A stretch of DNA of 64,000 nucleotides, taken from Saccharomycopsis fibuligera x Saccharomycopsis cf. fibuligera. Lineage: Eukaryota; Ascomycota; Saccharomycetes; Ascoideales; Saccharomycopsidaceae. Shown here piece by piece: positions 40,705 through 50,037 of the stretch; within the stretch, counting starts at the first letter, position 1; the number at the start of each line of letters is the position of its first letter. Location of the stretch: NCBI GenBank assembly GCA_001936135.1, contig CP012816.1:366001-430000 (forward strand), in the 5' to 3' direction. The translations under genes were made by a program, and so were the position numbers. The notes under the pieces are model-generated. The model was not told where the DNA came from. It saw nothing but the letters and a program-made list of their open reading frames with translations, and did not search any database.

Positions 40705-42181
40705 TAAAAATAAAAAGGGAAAGAATTCACAACAATAAACAAACCAACATTTACCCAGCCAGATTTATTAAAAAGGTTTTCTGGTTAATGAACCATTGGG
40801 GCTTGCGAACGCCGTGCGTGCGTCAATGGTTCATTTGATCAAAACGGAACAGACAACCACTGTTAGTTACTGTAGAGTTCGTTCATACTAGTCACTGCAA
40901 AGCGACAAAGGGTACAATTTCGCAGCCCGAGTCCAGAAACTCGGTGGTGTGTGGCTTTCATTCTTTATTTATTGTTTACATGGCCAGATTCCTGTATCAA
41001 GACAATGCATTAACACAATTAACAAGGCTGTAGTAACACCACGGGTAATTTGGAACCCTGGCTCTCAGAGGCCCAGTCAATGGCTTTCAGTTGGCAAAAC
41101 ACGTCATCACCTGTCCGTACCAGCAGTGAGCAAGCACAACTGCGCATCATGTTGAGTTTTGTGTTAGTTTTGGAAATCCATCCTGATCCTGCACCCCAAT
41201 TTCCCCGCGGAATTCGCGTCTTTTTTTTTTTTTTTTTTTTTTTTTTTGTTTGAGCTTGCTCCTGCTCGTTGCGATCTACTGCAGATCCATATGTTAGCAT
41301 CGTCATAATCGCCATAATCGTCGGTATCAATACATTTATTGCATCAAGCATTTCATCAAAAAGAAAGTAATGTACAAAGACAATGTGTTAATTAGCTTCT
41401 AGGCCTTTAAGGCGGGAATTGCCGTTTCGTTGTTATGTTGTGCTGTACTTGTGCACATTGATTTCAGGGTGGTTAAAGTCGCACCCAGTCATGCTTTTGC
41501 GGGCGAATAAACCCACCACTTTAGCCGCATGCAAGCTTGCAGATTTTTGCCCCAGCTTTTTTCCCTCTTTTGGCATTCATCTGCGGTGAGTGTGGAGTTT
41601 TCCAATCTATAGGCTACAATGTTCAAAAAATCATCAAATCCACCTAGCTCTCTAGTAGTAACTAGACACTGTTGTAGATGTCTCAAAAATTGTGTTATTC
41701 GCAAATTATTTGCTCTGCCCACGCCGCTGTACTTTGAGTGATTTAATTGCCACTTTCTTTTCTCGTACTTTCTTTTTTGAGGAAAGCTGTGCCGAGCGGG
41801 TTCTCTCGGCCGTGTGCCAAGAATGTGCATACAAGTATCTTCAACAGGTATAACATGCCTTGAGAGCTGGAAGCCATGCATCCCATAAATGAAGCAAGCT
41901 CATTTCTCCTCCTCATAATACTAAAATTAGCTACCCTTATTTACTTTCAGAAGCCCAGTACCGAAGTGGAAAAATTTTTGGAAAAGAAACACAACTCTAT
42001 ATTTTCTAATATATTTATATAAAATCAAAAGAAACCTTTAAACCTTTAAAAAAAAGAGGGGAACAAAGTATTGCAAAATGTAAACCAAGAGCACAGTAAA
42101 AAAAATCGACACCAGAAAAAAAGCAGACGTTACCTTAGAGCAGAGGCTCAGAAAACTCGCTGAGAGTTTTTCATTCGTGAA
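38828..42181. other. 3.35-kb gene-free block upstream of GDH2
   Basis: Holds the GDH2 promoter and much more. Base composition is closer to balanced at 39240-40600 than elsewhere. It contains A37 at 40665-40701, T27 at 41221-41247 and a TA run near 39218. No domain-bearing ORF was found; the only ATG-initiated frame over 120 codons is 41489-41881 (-), unidentified. Confidence 0.6.
40665..40701. repeat. A37 homopolymer tract (longest in window)
   Basis: Uninterrupted A run in the gene-free block upstream of GDH2. Exact length may suffer from sequencing error typical of homopolymers. Confidence 0.9.
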
Positions 42182-42529
42182 TCATTCGCCCTTGGCGCTT
42201 TGAACAGCATTGTAACCACCAACAAGAGCACTTGCACCACCAAAGATACCTGAACCAATCTTCCATAGTTTTTTCCAGATACCTTTATCCTGAACACCGT
42301 CGTTGCTGTCTCCACCTGTAGAATTGGTTGCATTGTTGTATACATCAGAAGGAATTGGCGAAGGGATGCTAGATTGTTCTTGATATTGACCACTACTTGT
42401 AACGTCGGAAGTAGCAGTTGAGGCAAATGTAGAGCTTGTTGTTAAAGAAGAAGCGATCGGCAAAGAGCTTGCTAATTGACCAGAAACGATCAAAAGAGCA
42501 ACAGTAGAGGTCAAAGTAGAGATTTGCAT
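42182..42529 (-). CDS. Secreted small protein, array member 1 (amphipathic C-terminal helix)
   Basis: 115 residues. An N-terminal signal peptide (MQISTLTSTVALLIVSGQ, cleavage probably just before LPIAS) is followed by a Ser/Thr-rich spacer of about 65 residues with two N-glycosylation sequons (NAT, NST). The conserved block GVQDKGIWKKLWKIGSGIFG begins near residue 82. From Gly at about 87, hydrophobic residues recur every three to four positions, with Lys on the other face, predicting an amphipathic, membrane-active helix. There is no KR or RR Kex2 site. Same precursor plan as the four genes that follow at 44.2-48.6 kb. I do not recognise a described family; secreted peptide precursor is inferred. 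A TATATAT element lies about 150 bp upstream (42680-42686). Confidence 0.8.
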   Translation of the reverse strand: MQISTLTSTVALLIVSGQLASSLPIASSLTTSSTFASTATSDVTSSGQYQEQSSIPSPIPSDVYNNATNSTGGDSNDGVQDKGIWKKLWKIGSGIFGGASALVGGYNAVQSAKGE

Positions 42530-43076
42530 GATAATTGTGGTTGGGCTAGCTTGAACGATAAGAGAAAAAAAGGTTAGTAAGAGTGGCTGATATTAATATG
42601 GTGATAATTTTTGATGTTCTTAACACTAATATGTCATTATTAAATAATTTTTTTCAACTTACGAAATGCCAAGTAGCTTTATATATCTGTTCAGCTCATC
42701 TCTCAATCGATTATCAATACTGACATGCAGTATCTTTACCACCAATGGTGATGTTCGTGTTTTATTATTGTTGTTATTTGCTGAGTTTCTAAATACGCCT
42801 TTTTTCGTATTATGGTTATCTACCATCTTACACATAACTATGAGAACAACTTACTGGCTCATTACACGTCGTTGGATATCGTCAATCTCTAACGGTAAGC
42901 TGTGACAGGTTCTTTACTTCTTAATGCGACATTATGCATGATATGCATATACGCCATCGCGGTTTTTTGGGAATCCATTTTTTGAATTTAGGTTCAGTGT
43001 TATTTGATAAATTCAAACATCGCTTTCACTTTTAGCACTGTTAGTATTACAATTTTTGAAACAACTGCCTTTGGTC

Positions 43077-43110
<34 letters not shown>

Positions 43111-44235
43111 GCTGTATTTAGTACACACCGAGAGAGCCTTTTGCTTGCAGTCTTCAAGATCTGCCGATAATGCTTGTGACGATTTGCGTATTCCGTCATG
43201 CCAAACAAGTTTTCTCTGGTAACAAGAAATTCAAGTACGTCGCCTGTACATACCGTTGACATGCTTGTGAAATCAAGTTAATGAGCGCAAACTGTCTTTG
43301 TTTAGAATTAATATGACGAAAATACCATGGTAAATAGTCCTGTATGGGGGATAGAGTAATTACCTTTGAGAATATCTACCACTATTACCAACATTACCAC
43401 GGGTATTAATTTTGGTTTCGAAAGGAAGAAATTCTACGTATACAAAATCAGTTTTGAATATGAGAATAATGGTGTGGTAGTAAATGTGATTTTGTTCTAG
43501 GATTTTTCTTTTCACTCGGTTTCAAAATGCCAGGTTATGAGCAACTCAAAGTTCCCTAAACAATTTTATTAAGCCGTAAACTCACAACACTAAGACGAAA
43601 AGCCCCCGACCAATACCAAGATCAGAGGTTATGTCTTCCGCAAAGCATGGGAAAGTGCTACATGCATTTTTTGGGAGATATGTATGCCTCAAAGGCAAAT
43701 AACCACAGCTTGAAGCTTTTCAGGATAAAAATGTAAAGAGAAAGTTATCTAATACATTCCAGAACCCAAATTTATAATTACAGAAACTGATTGATTAATT
43801 GACCTCTTAAACACTGGAAAGGAATTTTTACATAATGCAATCAACCCTGTTGGATTTTTGTTGATATTTTTTTTTTTTTAAAAAAAAATCCACCCTTTGT
43901 TACAAGAAACATTTACGTAATGCACTAGCAAGACACTCTAAAATAACGGACAAGCTGTGAATAGCAGAATCGTGCCACATATGTCTATTATTCAAAAGCC
44001 CAAATTGTTGTTTTAATAAAAACAACTAAAAGTTGTGTTTGATAAAGTTTCTTGGAGTGAATCATTAGAAACAAAAAAAAGGACACAAAAGTAAAATAAA
44101 CTATGAAAAAGAAAAGAAAAATTGGAATAAAATCAAATCTAACCTAATAATATTGTTTACACGTTTAGCGAAAGGGAAATTAAAACTAAAAGAACTATGT
44201 TTTTTATATTTTCAATATGATAAAAACTCAAAAAA
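42530..44235. other. Intergenic between array members 1 and 2
   Basis: 1.7 kb, the longest spacer within the array. It includes the member-1 promoter (TATATAT 42680-42686) and A31 at 43078-43108. No further family member was found in any frame. Confidence 0.5.
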
Positions 44236-44535
44236 TCAATTTTGTTGATCATGTCTCTGCTTGATCTGGTCTGCTGCACTACCAGCAGTCAATGCAGATC
44301 CAAAAGCACCAGTAATTCCAGAACTTATTTTCCAAAACTTTTTAAACCCCCCTTTTTTGTTTTGAACTCTATCAGTAGTGTCAATGCCTTTGGTGCTGCT
44401 GATTGATGGATTGTTGTTGTTAGCAGCGCTAACAGCTAGGGCACTAGAGTCGTGCAGCGGAGCAGAAACAGGAATAGAATGAGCGCATTGGCAAGCAATT
44501 GCTAAAGCTAAAATTGAGGTTATGGTGAACTGCAT
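44236..44535 (-). CDS. Secreted small protein, array member 2 (amphipathic C-terminal helix)
   Basis: 99 residues, the shortest member. Signal peptide MQFTITSILALAIACQ with likely cleavage near HSIPVSAP; the mature part begins IPV, like the LPV/LPI of its paralogues. A Ser/Asn spacer follows, then the family block in variant form, DRVQNKKGGFKKFWKISSG, and a Gly/Ala-rich helical tail ITGAFGSALTAGSAAD. Net charge of the block is strongly positive (five Lys within 12 residues). It has no sequons and no KR/RR. The variant VQNK replaces the VQDK of the other members. TATATATAT at 44698-44706, about 165 bp upstream, is the probable TATA box. Function unknown. Confidence 0.78.
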   Translation of the reverse strand: MQFTITSILALAIACQCAHSIPVSAPLHDSSALAVSAANNNNPSISSTKGIDTTDRVQNKKGGFKKFWKISSGITGAFGSALTAGSAADQIKQRHDQQN

Positions 44536-45446
44536 TTTGGTTAAGCTAATCCTTTCTATGTAGTGGGCGGAATGAACCTGATGTTAAATAAAAAAGTTAA
44601 ATAGCAACCTTAGTGTGAGGTGATTGTGGAACTAATGATAATTGGTAAGAACAAAAATACTTTTACCAGCTCATGAAAACTGTGATTTATCACGATCTAT
44701 ATATATCTCTAATTTGCGCTTTTTTCAAAAAAAAAAAAAAAAAAAAAGTCTTTTTTTTGAAATCTGCCTGATCCTCGGGAAGTAGATATCAACAATTAGT
44801 GAAGTAGTAGATTGCTTCAAGCAACACTTTGCAAAACTACTAGCTTCAATCCAGTTTATAAGTTACTCGCACTGGCTCATTGTTAAAGACTTTAGCAAAA
44901 TATGTAACCTAAGAGGAAGCTTTGTAGATTCACTTGATACCTAAGGTAGAGGTGAATGTACAATGTTGGTTGGAACAGGTATGTTACCTAACTGCTTGCC
45001 TGCCCTTTCCTGCTATGCATTTTGAACAATACACACAGAATCACCGATATTGGTATTCAAGGTTATCTGCATTAAACAATGCTTGTCAAGTCCTAAGTGA
45101 GACATAGAGTATGCACCAGTGACTCGACAAAATAATAATGTATTACTAATTTTGCTGGCAACATTTGCATGATTTTCTGAAGCTTACAAATTGGAAAATA
45201 GTGCTATATGGTTGTTTACATGTCGTTGACTATTGCTACTAGATGTACTATAATCTTATGTGACAAGCTTGTATTTGAAATTCTATTATAATAATTTAGG
45301 ACGAGCTCTATAAAGGCAAAAATGGGGCTACGCACGGTACAAAGAAAATAATAAAAGAAAAAAAAAAAAAAAGAGATTGTTACAATATTTTGCTGAGGTA
45401 AAAACTCTGGTAATTTTGTAATCAGATATAATTTGAAAAATTGAAG
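44536..45446. other. Intergenic between array members 2 and 3
   Basis: 911 bp. TATA-like 44698-44706 and an A-tract near 44729-44747. The stretch 44760-45350 shows no ORF of note. Confidence 0.45.
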
Positions 45447-45812
45447 TTAGTTGTTTTGGTAACTGCTGACAGCACTTGCACCAGTAGAAACGGCACTTGC
45501 ACCTTTGAAGACACCTTTGACAACTTTCCAGATCTTTCCAAAGATGGACTTGTCTTGCACATCATTTGTAGACTCAGAAGTAGTAGAATTTTGGGCACCA
45601 TCATTGGTGGCAGAAATAATTTGTGTACTGTTCAGGGCAGTTGGGGAATATAAGGTATTTTCAACAGCAGTTCCGGTGGTAATTCCATAAGCAGTACCAG
45701 CAGAAGTTGTAGTGGAGATAGCAGAATTTTCCACAGCAACTGGCAAAGCGTTGATGTACTGAGAAGAAACAGCCAAAATAGCCAAATGAGTAGCCAAAGA
45801 AGAAAATTGCAT
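45447..45812 (-). CDS. Secreted small protein, array member 3 (most cationic helix)
   Basis: 121 residues. Signal peptide MQFSSLATHLAILAVSSQ with cleavage likely before LPVAVE. A Thr/Ser-rich spacer with NST sequons leads to NDVQDKSIFGKIWKVVKGVF and a Gly/Ala/Ser tail. In this member the helix shows the clearest amphipathic pattern: Lys at every third or fourth position (K5, K8, K11 and K15 counted from the Ser after DK) opposite Ile, Phe, Trp and Val. That pattern is typical of membrane-lytic or membrane-binding peptides, but activity is not shown by sequence. No Kex2 dibasic site precedes it. A TATA-like run is at 45951-45964. Confidence 0.8.
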   Translation of the reverse strand: MQFSSLATHLAILAVSSQYINALPVAVENSAISTTTSAGTAYGITTGTAVENTLYSPTALNSTQIISATNDGAQNSTTSESTNDVQDKSIFGKIWKVVKGVFKGASAVSTGASAVSSYQNN

Positions 45813-46841
45813 TTTTGTTTTATGGGTGTTGTGTTGATTGGATTGTATAGTTTTGAAAAGGATATTATTATTCTTGGGCTTATTGTTATTGTAAGGTTAT
45901 TTTCTTAAAACTCAAAAGAACATAAAAAGCATTCTTAAAACTTCCGACCCTATTTATAAATATACAATTTTAGTCATTTGGTTTTTCCTCGAAAAAGTGT
46001 ATATTGTAGTCAAAAAAGAAGAATAAATACTGTAGATCGGTAACAATAACGCTTTCAGGCTTGGCTTTCTTGGGAACTAACAGTTTCTTCTTACCTGTTC
46101 CTTTTTGGTACAATAGTTCTGGTTGCTATTATACAAAAGCCATTCTTGTATGCTACTCGGTAATAAAATGAATACTGTCACTCGATGTCAAGTTATGACA
46201 GACGTGTAAATTTCATGCAGCAAGATGCATGCTGAGACGCGTCCTTGGAAAATTGTTTCTGGTAATTTCCTCAGACAAAGAAGCTTATTTATGGGTACCA
46301 ACATAACACCAGTGGTTGGCCGAGAGAAATGATGCAATGCGTTTTTTGTCTCAAAGAACATATGTGCCGACCCATAACTTTAATGTGTTTATTTCCCCAA
46401 CTGGGTTGTCCAGTGAATGATCTCTGCAGTTTTCGAGTCCCGTTGGCACCATTCCAGAACTGAGTATTAGCTATTTCTTTGTTCTACTTTAAAACTATGT
46501 CAATTGCCTTCGCGAGCTGTTCAAACCAAAAAGTGGCTCATTAGTACACGGTAGTCAAAATCATTTTCAAATGCTAAAGTTGGTAGTATTGGCAGAATTA
46601 GCATATTGTTTGGAAGAAACTATCTTAACTTTTATGTCATTTTTATCCCTTAGGGTTTTACTAGTCAATTTGAAAAAAAAACCTACAAATCTCATTATTA
46701 TAGAACAACTTCTAATATTTTATTTGTGTAACTGAGATAAATATAACCAAATCTATTTGTAAGAAAGTAAAAAATTAGAAAAGAACGCAAACCAAGCAGT
46801 AACGAAAACAAACCGCGAAAACTTGATTTTTAAAAAGCAAA
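45813..46841. other. Intergenic between array members 3 and 4
   Basis: 1.0 kb, AT-rich, with a TATA-like element at 45951-45964. No gene seen. Confidence 0.45.
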
Positions 46842-47282
46842 TTATTGGCTTTTCTCAACTTTCGTGAAACTGTTTTCACGATTAACAGGAATACCGATAC
46901 GTGGACGAAAAGTTTCAGCAGGTGTGCCGATACGTGGACGAATAGTTCTAACAGGTGTGCCGAAACGCGGACGAAAAGTTTGAACAGGAACACCAAAACG
47001 TGGGTGGAAAACAGGAACTGAAGCTGAAGCAGCCACAATGCCTCCTTGAGAATTTAAATGAGTATTTTTGGGGTTGATCACGATTTTGTCTTGAACTGCG
47101 TCTTTGTTGTTAGTGGAGTCAATACCCGTAGTGGTAGGCTTATCAAGAGTACTAGGAATAGTAGAGAGCAGCGTTTCTGAGGAAACTGCGATATTGTCAG
47201 ATGTCACCAACTTTGTTTCCAAAGTAGCTGCGCTAGCAGCAGCAACGGTTCCAAAAAAAAAGAGAAATTGGTTGAAATGCAT
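46842..47282 (-). CDS. Secreted small protein, array member 4 (Pro/Arg repeat C-terminus)
   Basis: 146 residues. A hydrophobic signal peptide (MHFNQFLFFFGTVAAASA) is followed by a Ser/Thr spacer and the family marker KDAVQDK near residue 60. After VQDK the amphipathic helix is missing. In its place, after a short linker, come four 11-residue repeats with consensus FRPRFGTPVRT (about residues 88-132), rich in Pro and Arg. Position, orientation, signal peptide and VQDK indicate common descent with its neighbours; the C-terminal module has been replaced or rebuilt by repeat expansion. No KR/RR and no sequons. Pro/Arg-rich secreted peptides are often antimicrobial, but here that is only analogy. 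TATATAT at 47371-47377. Confidence 0.72.
   Translation of the reverse strand: MHFNQFLFFFGTVAAASAATLETKLVTSDNIAVSSETLLSTIPSTLDKPTTTGIDSTNNKDAVQDKIVINPKNTHLNSQGGIVAASASVPVFHPRFGVPVQTFRPRFGTPVRTIRPRIGTPAETFRPRIGIPVNRENSFTKVEKSQ
46888..47019. repeat. 33-bp coding tandem repeat, four copies
   Basis: Units start at 46888, 46921, 46954 and 46987, each 33 bp, so they stay in frame. The first three are most alike; the fourth is more diverged. They encode the Pro/Arg repeats of array member 4. Confidence 0.9.
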
Positions 47283-48216
47283 GTTAGGATATATGGTGTT
47301 TGAGAAACTGTGTAATAACTAATAAAGAAGAAAAAAGTTGAGAGTATCCTTTGGAGCTGCTAAGCCTAGTTATATATCTCTTGTTGCTAATTCAGTGGCA
47401 GTCTTTGAAAACCTTACTAAACTTTTGTCTACGAATTAACCAGCAAGCTGCGTATTAATTACGAAATTCTTTGTTTCGTATTCATGAGAAAGGGTCAATC
47501 ATACACCTTTATTTACAAGAGATACTAATGTGTGGTTCGTTGATGCTATCGCATGTTGGCAATACGGGCCAGTTACCAACGCACTTCCTCCTTGTAAGTG
47601 TATGCCAGCCTTGTGGGGATACTATACCTCGGGTTTGCAATAGGCAGCTGCATGATCGTGCGCGTGGAAAAAATATTCTCCGTAGTTTCTGAACGGTCCT
47701 TAAATTAAACTGGGATAGAGTGTCCGGAGTATACTAAGTGTACGCTCACGTGAACCGTTGCTTCACCTTCTACCTTAATGCTACTAGTTTCTGTGTTACA
47801 TTGTAGTAACAAAAACAAGATACTTTTCACATTGCGATGGTGGCTCCCTTACAAACTTGAAAAACAAAAGGAATAAAAAGAGAGGAATTAAAACTACTGG
47901 GCCTTAGACACTTTCCATCGGTTGAATTCATGCGTTGTTACAAAAAGGAAAAGAGAATAGCTACATTTGTAACTAACCTTCAATGTAATGATTGCAACCT
48001 ACAAGCGTCGAAATAAAAATTGTTGAACGGTAATAAAATTTAAATTTTATCTCTATGAATTTCATCTAACTGGGATTAAAACAAAAATACTGTAGATAAT
48101 GTTTAAAAACTAAAAAGCAATAAGGAAACACAGTAAAGAATTGAAAACAAGTTGAGCATGGCATGCTTCTCAAAAGCCACCACGTTCACCAGAGGGTATT
48201 TTGCATCCAAATGGGC
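47283..48216. other. Intergenic between array members 4 and 5
   Basis: 934 bp with TATATAT 47371-47377. No family member or other gene in the remainder. Confidence 0.45.
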
Positions 48217-48618
48217 TTAGTTGCTGTTCTTGTTGCTGCTTCCCGAAGAGAGGCCGCCAAAGAGACCACTGAATAAACGGAGGCCGCCCTTCAACAAAGT
48301 ACCAAAGATACCTTTGTCTTGGACATTGTCACCATTAGCACCGGCGGCAGCAGTGCCGTTAGAGGTTGCATTCAAAGCGGAAAGAACCTGGACGATTTTT
48401 GCGTAGTCAGACGGAGAAATTCCGCTTGAGGCAGCAGCAAGAGCACTGGTGCCAGTGGCAGCAGCAAGACTGGCAGCATCAGAAGAAGTGGCGGTTGGAG
48501 CATCGGTTGATGAAGCAGCGATGGACTGATCCAAGTTAGTGCCAACAGGCAAAGCACTAGCAATTTGGCCAGAGACGGCCAAGACGGCGATAGCGGTGTT
48601 CAAGGTAGAGAATTGCAT
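48217..48618 (-). CDS. Secreted small protein, array member 5 (Gly/Leu-rich helix)
   Basis: 133 residues. Signal peptide MQFSTLNTAIAVLAVSGQ with cleavage likely at ASA before LPVGT; the match to member 1 (SGQxASxLP) is the best within the family. The spacer is Ala/Ser-rich and includes a predicted helix (SPSDYAKIVQVLSALNA) and sequons NAT and NGT. The block GDNVQDKGIFGTLLKGGLR then starts a Leu/Phe/Gly helix, less cationic and more hydrophobic than in members 1-3, ending in a polar Ser/Asn tail. No dibasic site. The codon use is more G+C-rich than in other members, like the adjoining intergenic block. A possible TATA (TTTATAA) is at 48765-48771. Confidence 0.8.
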   Translation of the reverse strand: MQFSTLNTAIAVLAVSGQIASALPVGTNLDQSIAASSTDAPTATSSDAASLAAATGTSALAAASSGISPSDYAKIVQVLSALNATSNGTAAAGANGDNVQDKGIFGTLLKGGLRLFSGLFGGLSSGSSNKNSN

Positions 48619-49524
48619 TGTGGTGGGAGTATTCGATTGACTTAAGAAGGTAAAGAGATTGGCTGGTTGGCTGGCTGGCTGGTTGGCTGGTTAGCTGTAA
48701 TTGTTAGTGATTGTTACAATAGCCTTCTCGACAAATCCACGAACGGAAACGGGTCTTCGCCACATTTATAACATTTTCGCAAACAAAGCGGTCCTTCTCC
48801 TCGCTGGGGCAGCTCAAAGCGTGGGCACGTTGGAGCGCCACTTGGGAGTGGTTGTCTGTTCCCAGCGTTGATGTGTTGCCGGTACGGTTCATGTAATGCT
48901 GTTATGTTTTGTGGGTCTGCTGCACGGTGCTGCATGCTATGCGGATACGCAGTGTCAAAATCGTGGTAGTTTAAAAACCGCAGACCAACGGCCGCTGGGT
49001 CCAGCGGGTAAGACAGTTTCAAACAGGCGCGTGCACACTCCTAGGGCCCGTCTTACGCTTCCAAACGAGAAAGTACGCTGCAGTGTGCCATAGAAGTGGC
49101 TCTTGGTACTGCAAACTCGGCTGCCCTAAACACTGCGCGAGCAAGCTAGCAAAGAATACGCTATATGTGCGCAGACAACGACGGCAGAGCTTCTGCTGAG
49201 AAAGGTAGCGGCTCACACGATAGGCTCTACTCCAGCACGGCTCTCGTGGTACTCCGTCTCGCCGGAGAGCGTGTTTTCTCGCTCTGTCCCTCGTGCGCAG
49301 CACCCAAAGTCGTTTGATCGATCGATGTCTCCGGATATTGTTATCTATGCAGATAACGCATCGCACAAAAAGGAGTACCCGTCCGTGCGCCCACCTCGCG
49401 GTGGGCACAGGGCTCGTAACCGGCGCTAGTTTGCGAGCCCCGGTGAAATATACACTCGAGCCCAGGTGAGCACAGAACAGGCAAAAACCAAGACAGCCTT
49501 TTGGTGACTCCAGGAAGCTAAACA

Positions 49525-49557
49525 GCCCCAGCGATGCTGCTGCGCCATCGCTGGGGC
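49525..49557. repeat. Perfect inverted repeat, 12-bp arms, 9-nt loop
   Basis: Left arm GCCCCAGCGATG (49525-49536), right arm its exact reverse complement (49546-49557). Confidence 0.95.
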
Positions 49558-49717
49558 ACTAACGTGTCATTGCTGCCTGCTGGGCCGGTGTGTGTGCCTA
49601 TCAGTGTACTTTTGCCATCGAGGGAGAGTCGAGAGCGGAATGTCTATCGGCAAGGCTGCGCAGCTCGCGAGAAAGCCGGGTTTCTGCTGTCAAAGCTCTG
49701 TCTTTCCTGGCTAGCTG

Positions 49718-49731
49718 GCTAGCCGGCTAGC
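49718..49731. repeat. 14-bp perfect palindrome
   Basis: GCTAGCCGGCTAGC equals its own reverse complement. It sits in a run of CTAGC/GGCTAG words. Confidence 0.9.
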
Positions 49732-50010
49732 TCATCGCGAATGGCGAAGAGGCCCTCGCCCGGGGAAGAGAAGCTATTTTTAACCACTGCCCGTAGCAGC
49801 AGTTCAGCGCTGCCAAAGCGCAGCGCTGCGCTCTGGCGGTGCCACTCTATGTCTATGTAGCCTCGTGAGGCGTAACGTTCCACCCCGGGGCTCTTGACCG
49901 GTCAGCAGCCAAGAGCTCTGAGGCGGTTTTCCCCCCACGCAGCGCTCAAGAAAACATGCGCCAATTCGCTTCTCCTGCCCGATAGCATCCTCTCCCGCAC
50001 CGCGGCCGGC

Positions 50011-50037
50011 CAGCGCAGCCAGCGCAGCCAGCGCAAC
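50011..50037. repeat. 9-bp tandem repeat, three copies
   Basis: CAGCGCAGC at 50011 and 50020, and CAGCGCAAC at 50029. Confidence 0.9.

Noticed and set aside
49019-49408. 129-codon - strand frame in the GC-rich block
   Set aside because: Starts with GTG, Arg-rich composition typical of chance frames in GC-rich DNA; several other frames there are open too.
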